A stretch of 6,446 nt of DNA from WJMT01 sp041686095 (GCA_041686095.1 JAWLEN010000126.1:1-6446), one strand, 5' to 3'; numbered from the stretch's first letter, positions 1 through 5,994 are shown. Program-made: numbers and translations. The notes: generated from the letters alone by a model not told the origin.

Positions 1-384
1 CTTACCGGAGTTTTCAACTGCAGCCGGGCTGCTGTTTTGGAGTTCCCAAAAGATCTGAAAAAAATAGTGAATATTTCATCCATTGCCGGAAAAATGGGAG
101 GGACCATCGGCTGCCATTATGCGGCCTCAAAAGCAGGAGTGATAGGCATGACTTTTGCTCTTGCCCGGGAGCTGGCGCCGGATATGTGGGTGAATGCAGT
201 GGCACCGGGACCAGTGGATACGGGCTTCCTTTCTCCAGAAAAAGAAAAAAAGCTGTCTCAGGCGACTCCATTCGGCAGGATCGCAAGCCCGGAAGAAATC
301 GCTCACACCGTACTATACCTGCTTGAGAACGACTATGTTTCCGGCGAAGTCATTGATGTCAACGCCGGCCGTTACATGGATTGA
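1..384 (+). CDS. Short-chain dehydrogenase/reductase (SDR), C-terminal part, cut by the window edge
   Basis: This is the last 127 residues of a classical SDR, an NAD(P)H-dependent cytoplasmic oxidoreductase. The reading frame is open from base 1 and ends at TGA 382-384; the N-terminal Rossmann glycine motif lies outside the window. Visible landmarks are the LTGVFNCSRA helix (partial residues 1-10), NISSIAG with the likely catalytic Ser27, and YAASKAG with Tyr40 and Lys44. The Ser-to-Tyr distance of 13 matches FabG. NAVAPGPVDTGF follows, the usual segment after the active site, and then a C-terminal VSGEVIDVNAGRYMD that closes the fold. The overall style is FabG-like (3-oxoacyl-ACP reductase), but many SDRs with other substrates look the same, so the substrate is not assigned. 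The next gene starts 106 bp downstream on the same strand, with no clear terminator between. Confidence 0.93.
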   Translation, partial: LTGVFNCSRAAVLEFPKDLKKIVNISSIAGKMGGTIGCHYAASKAGVIGMTFALARELAPDMWVNAVAPGPVDTGFLSPEKEKKLSQATPFGRIASPEEIAHTVLYLLENDYVSGEVIDVNAGRYMD

Positions 385-477
385 TTTGCAACGAAAACAG
401 AAAAAATCAGTTTTAGAATACAAACCTATAGTCCACACCATCTTTAAAACAGGTTGAATAATGAATTCAGCCCCAAA

Positions 478-483
478 AAGGAG
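478..483 (+). promoter_or_regulatory. Ribosome binding site that sets the serine hydrolase start
   Basis: AAGGAG lies 7 nt before the ATG at 491. The in-frame ATG at 461 lacks such a site and would put a charged, proline-containing decapeptide in front of the signal peptide. The ATG at 491 is therefore taken as the start. Confidence 0.85.
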
Positions 484-490
484 ATATCCC

Positions 491-1954
491 ATGAAATTAA
501 GAATAAGCCTTTCAATTCTTCTGGTTCTGTCTCTGGCTGCTCTTAACTGCGGCCAGACCAATGACCTTCCACCCAAACTCGAAGAATACATGATCCATGC
601 CCAAAAAGCCGGATTTTCAGGCTCTGTTCTGGTGGCCAAAGACCGTCAAATTCTTCTGGCCCAAGGATACGGAATGGCTGATAAAGAAAAAAAGATTCCG
701 TTTACAGCTGACACTGTCTCAACCATCGGCTCTGTCACCAAACAGTTCACAGGAGCCGGGATTTTAAAGCTTCAGATGATGGGCAAGCTCAGTGTCCAAG
801 ATCCCATCACCGAATATTTTTCAGATGTCCCTGAAGATAAAAAAGGCATCACCCTTCATCATCTTCTCACCCACACAGCCGGATTCCCGGGCGCCATCGG
901 CCCTGACTTTGATCCTGTCACCAGAGATGAATTCATCAAGCTGGCCATGGAAACCCCGCTCAAACGAGAACCCGGCACTCTGTACGAATACTCCAATGTG
1001 GGCTACAGTCTTCTGGGAATCATTATTGAGCTGGTCTCTGGAAAATCCTATGAACATTTTCTCAATCAAAATCTCTTCAAGCCAGCAGGCTTGAAAAAAA
1101 CAGGGTATCTGATCCCTGACTGGGGCAAAGATAATGTCGCACACGGCTACAGAGGAGATAATGACTGGGGGACTCTTCTTGACCATCCGTGGCTTGAAGA
1201 TGGCCCTGGATGGCATCTCAGAGGAAACGGAGGCATTCTCTCCACTGTCAAGGATATGCACCAATGGCACAAAGCCCTGGAAGGGAATGCTGTGCTGGGC
1301 GAAGAGGAAAAAGAACTCTATTATCATCCGCATGTCCGGGAGGGCGAAAACGCGGATTCTTTTTACGGATATGGATGGGCTCTTTTCACCACACCCCGGG
1401 GCACCCAGCTCATCGCTCACAACGGAGGAAATCCTTATTTCTCAGCTGATTTTCTCCGGTACGTGGATGAAGATGTGGTGATCATTGCTCTGGCCAACAC
1501 CAGTTCCTACCGGGCCTGGAAAGTGAGCGAAGCACTGGCTCGGATCGTTTTCGGCTATGACTACACTCTTCCCCAAAAACCAGAATCCATGGACCTTAAG
1601 CCGAATCCAACTGAAACCTGGGGACTCCCTGAATCCATCACAGGAAAACGCTCTTCCGCCCTTTTGAGCGCTCTAGACAGTCAGGATTTAGAAAAAACCA
1701 AAACATTCATCAAAGAAAACTTAGCCCCTGAATTCCTGGAAGAATTTTCCCTGGAAGGACATCTAAATCAATTCCAGAGAATGCAGGAAGAGATAGGAAA
1801 ATTCGAACTTGTCGGTGCCATGAAAACCGGAGACTATTCTGTGAGACTCAAAGTGAAATCAAAATCCACCAGCCAGGTTTTCCAAGTCTCTTTAGACCTT
1901 CAACCCCAACCCCCTCACAAAATCATAGGCATCGGAGTGGATGTTCAAGACTGA
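491..1954 (+). CDS. Exported beta-lactamase-family serine hydrolase with C-terminal accessory domain
   Basis: A 487-residue protein of the class C beta-lactamase / penicillin-binding-protein-like esterase family (Pfam Beta-lactamase type). The start at 491 is supported by AAGGAG 7 nt upstream and gives an N-terminal signal sequence (Lys2, Arg4, then a hydrophobic stretch to about residue 18). Cys20 follows in LAALNC; Asn at -1 is atypical for a lipobox, so either a lipoprotein or signal peptidase I cleavage is possible. The three family motifs are present: SVTK with nucleophile Ser81 and Lys84, YSN at Tyr167-Asn169, and HNG at 310-312. The catalytic domain covers about residues 25-365. The last 110 or so residues form a separate domain with a charged helical part and a beta-rich end. 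I recall similar tails on serine hydrolases and S41-type peptidases, but do not name the domain. The substrate is unknown; peptidase, esterase or amidase activity is more usual in this group than antibiotic resistance. It appears to be a single-gene unit. Confidence 0.93.
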   Translation: MKLRISLSILLVLSLAALNCGQTNDLPPKLEEYMIHAQKAGFSGSVLVAKDRQILLAQGYGMADKEKKIPFTADTVSTIGSVTKQFTGAGILKLQMMGKLSVQDPITEYFSDVPEDKKGITLHHLLTHTAGFPGAIGPDFDPVTRDEFIKLAMETPLKREPGTLYEYSNVGYSLLGIIIELVSGKSYEHFLNQNLFKPAGLKKTGYLIPDWGKDNVAHGYRGDNDWGTLLDHPWLEDGPGWHLRGNGGILSTVKDMHQWHKALEGNAVLGEEEKELYYHPHVREGENADSFYGYGWALFTTPRGTQLIAHNGGNPYFSADFLRYVDEDVVIIALANTSSYRAWKVSEALARIVFGYDYTLPQKPESMDLKPNPTETWGLPESITGKRSSALLSALDSQDLEKTKTFIKENLAPEFLEEFSLEGHLNQFQRMQEEIGKFELVGAMKTGDYSVRLKVKSKSTSQVFQVSLDLQPQPPHKIIGIGVDVQD

Positions 1955-2047
1955 AAAAACACCAATCTGTTCCTTTTCTATTTTTGGGATTTTCGCTTTA
2001 TGGATATGGTGTAATTGACCGTCATTTTTTGTGGATCTTTGGGGTAT

Positions 2048-2076
2048 AAAATACAGTACCGTCATACCTGTTTACC
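2048..2076 (+). repeat. Dispersed 29-bp intergenic repeat, copy 1
   Basis: This is identical over 29 bp to 5986-6014, in the same orientation. It contains the tetramer TACC three times at exact 8-bp spacing (2057, 2065 and 2073), the last one ending the repeat. Both copies lie between genes and are followed by a T-rich tract. The element could be a REP-like dispersed repeat or a binding site for a regulator; the sequence alone does not decide. Confidence 0.85.
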
Positions 2077-2203
2077 TATTTTTAAATCACTCGTTTCTTA
2101 TAGAATGGATAGGATTAGCTATGGCTGATTTGAGAGCTTCAAAGCTCAACGTGAGCAAAAAAAGGATAAGGACTGCCGGTCCATAGAGGACGTGTATTCT
2201 CCG

Positions 2204-2233
2204 TTGACTTAAATGGTTTTTTATATGTATAAT
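2204..2233 (+). promoter_or_regulatory. Sigma70-type promoter for catalase
   Basis: TTGACT (2204-2209) and TATAAT (2228-2233) are separated by 18 bp, five of six and six of six matches to the consensus hexamers. Transcription would start near 2240, giving an untranslated leader of about 115 nt before the catalase ATG. It is the best promoter match I found in the window. Confidence 0.75.
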
Positions 2234-2285
2234 TGATGTCAAAATCTCTTAGAAGGTGGGAATTCGACGGAATTGAGTCAAAATC
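2231..2285 (+). repeat. Paired direct repeat across the catalase promoter and leader
   Basis: AATTGATGTCAAAATC (2231-2246) recurs at 2271-2285 as AATTGAGTCAAAATC, the same sequence lacking one T, with starts 40 bp apart. The first copy overlaps the last bases of the -10 box and the expected transcription start. Between them, AATTC (2261-2265) and GAATT (2270-2274) can form a small stem, GACG being the loop. The placement suits a repressor operator pair, but no known consensus (PerR, Fur or OxyR) was recognised. Confidence 0.6.
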
Positions 2286-2354
2286 AAAACCGATATAATA
2301 ACGAATCTCCTGTCTTCAAGACAATAATCAAGAATCGTTGAAGGAGGGATAACC

Positions 2355-3809
2355 ATGAAAAAAAATAACCGCAAACCCACGACCAATGATGCGGGAATCC
2401 CCGTATCAAGCGACGAATACTCGCTCACCGTAGGACCTGACGGTCCTATTCTGCTGCAGGACCATTACCTCATCGAGCAGATGGCTAATTTTAACCGGGA
2501 GCGGATTCCGGAACGCCAGCCCCATGCCAAGGGTTCCGGAGCTTTCGGACACTTTGAAGTAACCAAAGATGTCAGCACCTACACCAAGGCCGCGGTATTC
2601 CAGCCGGGCACCAAAACAGACACGTTAATCCGGTTCTCCACAGTCGCCGGAGAGCGCGGCAGTCCGGACACCTGGAGAGACCCGCGCGGATTCGCGCTGA
2701 AGTTTTACACCACAGAGGGAAACTACGATATGGTGGGGAACAACACGCCGGTCTTTTTCATACGGGACCCCATGAAGTTCCAGCATTTCATCCGCTCTCA
2801 AAAACGCCGGGCTGACTCCGGCTTACGAGACCACGACATGCAGTGGGATTTCTGGACCCTGTCACCCGAGTCGGCCCACCAGGTCACCTGGCTTATGGGC
2901 GACCGAGGGATTCCCAAGACCTGGCGGAACATGAACGGCTACTCTAGCCATACTTACATGTGGATCAACGCTGACGGTGAGAGGTTTTGGGTTAAATATC
3001 ATTTCAAAACCGACCAGGGCATTGAATTCCTCACCCAGGCAGAGGCCGACCGGATCGCCGGGGAGGATGCTGACTATCACCGTCGCGATCTGTTCGAAGC
3101 CATCAAAAGGGGCGACTATCCCAGCTGGACGCTTAGAATCCAGATCATGCCCTTTGAGGAGGCCGAGACTTACCGGTTCAATCCCTTTGATTTGACCAAA
3201 GTGTGGCCGCACGGGGATTACCCGCTGCATGAGGTTGGCCGGCTAACGCTGACCCGCAACCCCACAGATTTTCATACCGAAATCGAACAGGCGGCCTTTG
3301 AACCCAATAGCTTTGTGCCCGGAACAGGACCCAGTCCAGACAAGATGCTGCTGGGACGTCTCTTCTCCTATGCCGATGCCCACCGGGCCCGCCTGGGAGT
3401 CAACTATAAGCAAATCCCTGTCAACCGGCCCAAAGCACAGGTACACAGCTACAGCAAGGACGGAGCCATGCGGGTTATGAATGTATCCGATCCAGTATAC
3501 GCTCCCAATTCAAAGGGCGGCCCCAAGGCCGACAGTGAACGTTATCCTGAAGTGGCGACTTGGAAGGCTAGCGGCGATTTTATACGTGCCGCCTACTCCA
3601 AGCGCAAGGACGATGACGACTGGGGACAGGCCGGCACTATGGTGCGCAAAGTCTTGGATGATGCAGCCCGAGACCGGCTTGTATCTAATGTGGTCGGACA
3701 CCTGAAGAAAGGTGTCACCGAGCCTGTGCTGCAGCGTGCTTTCGAATACTGGCGCAATATTGACAAGGAAATCGGTGACCGTATCGCCGATGGTGTCAAA
3801 ACGAGCTGA
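2355..3809 (+). CDS. katA: Monofunctional haem catalase (small-subunit, clade 3 type)
   Basis: A 484-residue catalase that disproportionates hydrogen peroxide to water and oxygen, normally as a cytoplasmic haem homotetramer. The start is supported by AAGGAGG at 2341-2347, 7 nt before the ATG. Active-site landmarks are all present: distal His57 in RQPHAKGSGAFGHFEV, distal Asn129 in NYDMVGNNTPVFFIRDP, and proximal haem ligand Tyr339 in RLFSYADAHRARLG. RFSTVAGERGSPDTWRDPRG (93-112) is the strongly conserved core strand and loop. The length fits small-subunit catalases and there is no C-terminal flavodoxin-like extension. The protein ends with the usual helical wrap (about residues 425-480). It has its own promoter and is followed by a hairpin, so it is probably monocistronic. 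Three sampled 60-base rows of the gene average about 56% GC, against about 43% for three rows of the upstream hydrolase. This is compatible with horizontal acquisition, or with strong codon selection on a highly expressed gene. Confidence 0.98.
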   Translation: MKKNNRKPTTNDAGIPVSSDEYSLTVGPDGPILLQDHYLIEQMANFNRERIPERQPHAKGSGAFGHFEVTKDVSTYTKAAVFQPGTKTDTLIRFSTVAGERGSPDTWRDPRGFALKFYTTEGNYDMVGNNTPVFFIRDPMKFQHFIRSQKRRADSGLRDHDMQWDFWTLSPESAHQVTWLMGDRGIPKTWRNMNGYSSHTYMWINADGERFWVKYHFKTDQGIEFLTQAEADRIAGEDADYHRRDLFEAIKRGDYPSWTLRIQIMPFEEAETYRFNPFDLTKVWPHGDYPLHEVGRLTLTRNPTDFHTEIEQAAFEPNSFVPGTGPSPDKMLLGRLFSYADAHRARLGVNYKQIPVNRPKAQVHSYSKDGAMRVMNVSDPVYAPNSKGGPKADSERYPEVATWKASGDFIRAAYSKRKDDDDWGQAGTMVRKVLDDAARDRLVSNVVGHLKKGVTEPVLQRAFEYWRNIDKEIGDRIADGVKTS

Positions 3810-3833
3810 TCCACTCACTAATTGAAAAAATCC

Positions 3834-3856
3834 CATGGAGACCTATGGTCTCTGTG
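3834..3856. terminator. Strong hairpin after catalase, terminator-like
   Basis: A 10-bp stem with two G-T wobbles (left arm 3834-3843, right arm 3847-3856) closes a 3-nt TAT loop, 24 bp after the catalase stop. On the plus strand the hairpin is followed by AATTATA, which is a poor U-tract. On the minus strand it is followed by GGG, A and then six T (3825-3830 complemented), which looks more like an intrinsic terminator. It may end catalase transcription, block antisense transcription, or both. Confidence 0.55.
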
Positions 3857-3998
3857 AATTATACGAAATGATATCAAAATTGGTACCCCTGAAAACCCTT
3901 AACCGGATACCTTTTGCTCTCCTAAGTCAGGGCAGAGCCTAAAGAAGAAACAGAGCGTCTCAATTGCCATTATTTTAAAGCTGTGGTCAAATAGTCTC

Positions 3999-4601
3999 AT
4001 GGACAAACTCACAGTTTTCCCGGATAAATCCCTTTCCAACACAGGCATCATCTCATCTAAGTTTTTAAGCCTTGGAATCAAAAGCTTCAACCAAGCCTGC
4101 CGATATGTCCAAGAACTGCCCTATGGATACAACTCCAATAGAGATGACCTGATGATTCTCTTTAAAGAGAACAAGGGAACCTGTACCACCAAGCATGCTG
4201 TCATTGCCACTCTAGCTAAGGAGCAGAATCTGACCATAGAAAAGAGCATAGGGATCTATGCCATGACTGAAGAAATTGTGACCGGCACTGATGAAATACT
4301 GGAAAAATTCCATCTTCCCTATGTGCCCATGATCCACTGTTTTCTGGTTTATGGCCAATATCGGGTGGATCTGAGTGAAGGCAACAACAACGGGAAAAAC
4401 CGGCCTATTGAAGAGTTCCTTTATACCCAGCGGGTTGAACCGAATATTTCGGAAAAAGCCGAGTATCTTTTATACAGAAAAGCCCTGAAGGACTCTATTT
4501 TGAACCAAAAAGAGATGAAGGGGGTTGAGATCTCACAAATCCTCCACGCCCGTGAGCAAGGTCTTCATTTACTCAAGAAAAATATGAAAAAGCAGTCGTG
4601 A
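3999..4601 (+). CDS. Conserved-looking hypothetical protein with transglutaminase-like Cys/His/Asp arrangement
   Basis: A 200-residue cytoplasmic protein with no signal peptide and no membrane segment. I do not recognise a named family. What can be seen is a transglutaminase/cysteine-protease-like order of residues: Cys62 in KGTCTTKHAVIATLA at the start of a helix, His113 in VPMIHCFLVYG, and Asp124 in QYRVDLSEG. The spacing between the HCFL strand and the RVDL strand is what the transglutaminase fold predicts. Other likely conserved parts are LPYGYNSNRDD (40-50) and the C-terminal helices (150-197), rich in Lys and Glu. A catalytic role is inference. The only usable start is ATG 3999: the frame is open back to 3903 but has no other ATG, GTG or TTG. 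No Shine-Dalgarno site precedes this ATG, which leaves the start uncertain. The gene lies 189 bp after catalase, beyond the hairpin, so probably has its own transcript. The scaffold gap begins 21 bp after its stop. Confidence 0.8.
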   Translation: MDKLTVFPDKSLSNTGIISSKFLSLGIKSFNQACRYVQELPYGYNSNRDDLMILFKENKGTCTTKHAVIATLAKEQNLTIEKSIGIYAMTEEIVTGTDEILEKFHLPYVPMIHCFLVYGQYRVDLSEGNNNGKNRPIEEFLYTQRVEPNISEKAEYLLYRKALKDSILNQKEMKGVEISQILHAREQGLHLLKKNMKKQS

Positions 4602-4622
4602 AGGCAGTCAATCAATGCTCGG

Positions 4623-4722
4623 NNNNNNNNNNNNNNNNNNNNNNNNNNNNNNNNNNNNNNNNNNNNNNNNNNNNNNNNNNNNNNNNNNNNNNNNNNNNNN
4701 NNNNNNNNNNNNNNNNNNNNNN
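4623..4722. other. Assembly gap (100 N)
   Basis: Exactly 100 ambiguous bases, the usual placeholder for a scaffold gap of unknown length. Sequence, and possibly whole genes, may be missing here. The reading frames on the two sides cannot be joined, so an open frame that appears to cross from 4615 to 4848 is not a gene call. Confidence 0.97.
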
Positions 4723-4848
4723 TTTGATGCACAAGGCCAGTTTCTAAAAGTCATTGGCCAGGAGGGAAAAGGACCCGGAGATCTAAACAGGCCGTCGTGC
4801 ATAACCTTCAACGGAAAATATATTATCGTGTGGGAGTTAGGCAACTAG
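4723..4848 (+). pseudogene. Six-bladed beta-propeller (NHL-like) protein fragment, prematurely ended
   Basis: The 41 residues directly after the gap read FDAQGQFLKVIGQEGKGPGD, then LNRPSCITFNGKYIIVWELGN and a TAG stop. The pattern FDxxGxFLxxIGxxGxGPGxxxxP followed by a beta strand and GN is typical of one NHL-type blade in six-bladed beta-propeller proteins, often exported in Aminicenantes and Bacteroidetes. In intact blades the GN would continue with an RIQ-like strand and the next blade; here the stop falls at that point, and the frame holds a further stop 12 bases later. No other frame in 4849-4970 continues the blade pattern. The gene is therefore either decayed at its 3' end or disrupted by an assembly error near the gap. 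The 5' part is missing in the gap. Confidence 0.6.
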
Positions 4849-4970
4849 ACGTCCCCATAATTCATCAATCTCCTGATGTGGATTTTCTTCCGGGAACCAT
4901 TATTTATCAAAGAATGGATAGGACCTTCTATAGGACGAATATACTAATTTCAAAAAATAAGACAAATGTA

Positions 4971-5876
4971 CTACTTCATCAGCAATAGGCTCAAGGCCAT
5001 GACCAGCATTCCGCTCACCAAGCCTATTATGCTGTCATGCCCCTTGCCGTAAGCTCTGCTGGTGGGCAGCAGTTCATCCAGACCAATATAGACCATAATG
5101 CCAGCCACTCCACTAAAAAGAATACCCATCAACTGGGGAGGAATGACTTCTGTGCCGCTCCCCATCACCAAACGCAGGATCAGATAGGCAACCCCCGCGC
5201 CTAAAGGTTCCGCCAGACCGCTGAGAAAGGAATAAACAAACGCTTTTTTCCGGTTCCCTGTGGCATAGAATATGGGCACAGAAACACTGATTCCTTCTGG
5301 AATGTTGTGGAGCGCAACAGCCACAGCAATGGCAATACCCAGAGCCGGATCCTGGAGTGTACTCAAAAAAGTGGCTAATCCTTCGGGGAAATTGTGAATA
5401 GCGATGGCTAAAGCTGTAAAAAGACCCATGCGCAGAAGAGATTGGTTCCCCAGACGATGGTCATGGGTGCCTAATTCTAACTCCTCCTCTTTTTTACTTG
5501 CAATCGCAGAAAAATCAGGCATAGGAGCTGAGGGGTCACGAAGAGGCGCTTCTTCTGTTTTGGAGTGAATTTCATGAGGGTTCTTGGCTGCCGGGACCAA
5601 GGTGTCAATCAAGCCGATCAAAAAAATTCCACCAAAAAAAGCAGCCGCATTCACCCAGTGTCCCCAATAATCGCCGTACTTAGCTGTGAGCGAATCTGCT
5701 CCTTTAAGGAAAATCTCCACAAATGAAACATAGAGCATGACTCCAGCAGAGAAGCCGGTGGCAATGGAAAGAAATCTATAGTTGGTCCGCTTGGCAAAAA
5801 AAGCAATCGCGCTACCAATACCTGTGGCCATGCCTGCGAACAGAGTAAGAGCCAGGGCCAACCACAATCCATTCAT
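4971..5876 (-). CDS. zupT: ZIP family divalent metal transporter, ZupT-like
   Basis: A 301-residue inner-membrane permease that imports Zn2+ and probably other divalent metals. The start is the ATG complementary to 5874-5876, chosen because GAGGAGG lies 6 nt before it; an ATG 36 bases further upstream would add 12 residues and lacks such a site. Eight membrane segments can be seen at about residues 3-26, 34-56, 75-95, 150-172, 177-205, 211-236, 248-266 and 282-300. The metal-site motifs are HNFPEGLATF (161-170) in segment 4 and HNIPEGISVSVP (190-201) in segment 5, with AEPLGA (222-227) in segment 6, an order and wording close to E. coli ZupT. It is longer than E. coli ZupT because of the loop between segments 3 and 4 (about 96-148), which is acidic and carries HEIH (101-104) and HDH (138-140), possible metal-sensing or metal-holding residues. 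It is transcribed alone, divergently from the gene at 6126. Confidence 0.96.
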   Translation of the reverse strand: MNGLWLALALTLFAGMATGIGSAIAFFAKRTNYRFLSIATGFSAGVMLYVSFVEIFLKGADSLTAKYGDYWGHWVNAAAFFGGIFLIGLIDTLVPAAKNPHEIHSKTEEAPLRDPSAPMPDFSAIASKKEEELELGTHDHRLGNQSLLRMGLFTALAIAIHNFPEGLATFLSTLQDPALGIAIAVAVALHNIPEGISVSVPIFYATGNRKKAFVYSFLSGLAEPLGAGVAYLILRLVMGSGTEVIPPQLMGILFSGVAGIMVYIGLDELLPTSRAYGKGHDSIIGLVSGMLVMALSLLLMK

Positions 5877-5882
5877 ATCAGG

Positions 5883-5889
5883 CCTCCTC
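5883..5889 (-). promoter_or_regulatory. Ribosome binding site that sets the zupT start
   Basis: The minus strand reads GAGGAGG here, 6 nt before the ATG at 5876-5874. It favours this start over the upstream in-frame ATG at 5912-5910. Confidence 0.85.
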
Positions 5890-5943
5890 AGGATATTGGC
5901 TGACACAATCAAAACATCACAGCCGATATTCCTGTAAAATCAA

Positions 5944-5973
5944 ATATTATCAAAACAAATCACACAAATTCAA
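5944..5973 (-). promoter_or_regulatory. Possible zupT promoter
   Basis: On the minus strand TTGAAT (5973-5968) and TAATAT (5949-5944) are 18 bp apart, each matching four of six consensus positions. The region is AT-rich, so chance matches are likely. No Zur or MntR operator was recognised. Confidence 0.25.
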
Positions 5974-5994
5974 GAAAATACAGAGAAAATACAG
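5973..5994 (+). repeat. 11-bp perfect tandem duplication at the edge of repeat copy 2
   Basis: AGAAAATACAG is present twice in direct succession (5973-5983 and 5984-5994). The second unit overlaps the first nine bases of the 29-bp repeat. Copy 1 of the repeat has no such duplication. Confidence 0.8.

Larger units (their letters stand above)
1955..2354. other. 400-bp gene-free region upstream of catalase
   Basis: No long reading frame is found on either strand. The part just after the hydrolase stop is AT-rich and has no convincing terminator hairpin. The octamer ACCGTCAT occurs at 2018-2025 and again, exactly 40 bp later, inside the 29-bp repeat at 2048-2076. A 21-codon frame (2121-2186, ATG preceded by AGGA) shows no similarity I can recognise. 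The final 150 bp contain the catalase promoter, a paired direct repeat and the AAGGAGG ribosome binding site at 2341-2347. Confidence 0.7.

Noticed and set aside
461..490. In-frame upstream ATG for the serine hydrolase
   Set aside because: It has no ribosome binding site, while the ATG at 491 has AAGGAG at 7 nt and begins directly with a signal peptide.
821..1420. 199-codon open frame on the minus strand
   Set aside because: It lies wholly inside the serine hydrolase, shows no domain pattern, and is explained as an antisense shadow of that gene.
2048..2076. CRISPR repeat or tRNA-associated attachment site
   Set aside because: The copies are nearly 4 kb apart with genes between, there is no regular spacer array, no cas genes, and no tRNA was seen in the window.
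2102..2114. 13-bp string AGAATGGATAGGA, also at 4911-4923
   Set aside because: Both are intergenic, but no extended alignment surrounds them; chance or a weak remnant cannot be separated.
2273..2299. Second possible catalase promoter (TTGAGT, 15 bp, TATAAT)
   Set aside because: The -10 box at 2294-2299 is perfect but the spacer is too short and the -35 weak; the pair at 2204-2233 is better.
4615..4848. Open frame that seems to run across the N gap
   Set aside because: The reading through N is artificial; the ATG at 4615 has no ribosome binding site and the true gap length is unknown.
4863..4878. Small inverted repeat CATCA/TGATG as a terminator for zupT
   Set aside because: The stem is only 5 bp, no T-run follows on the minus strand, and it is nearly 100 bp beyond the zupT stop.
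4797..4988. 63-codon frame downstream of the propeller remnant
   Set aside because: It overlaps the propeller frame and the zupT end, and has no ribosome binding site or recognisable sequence pattern.
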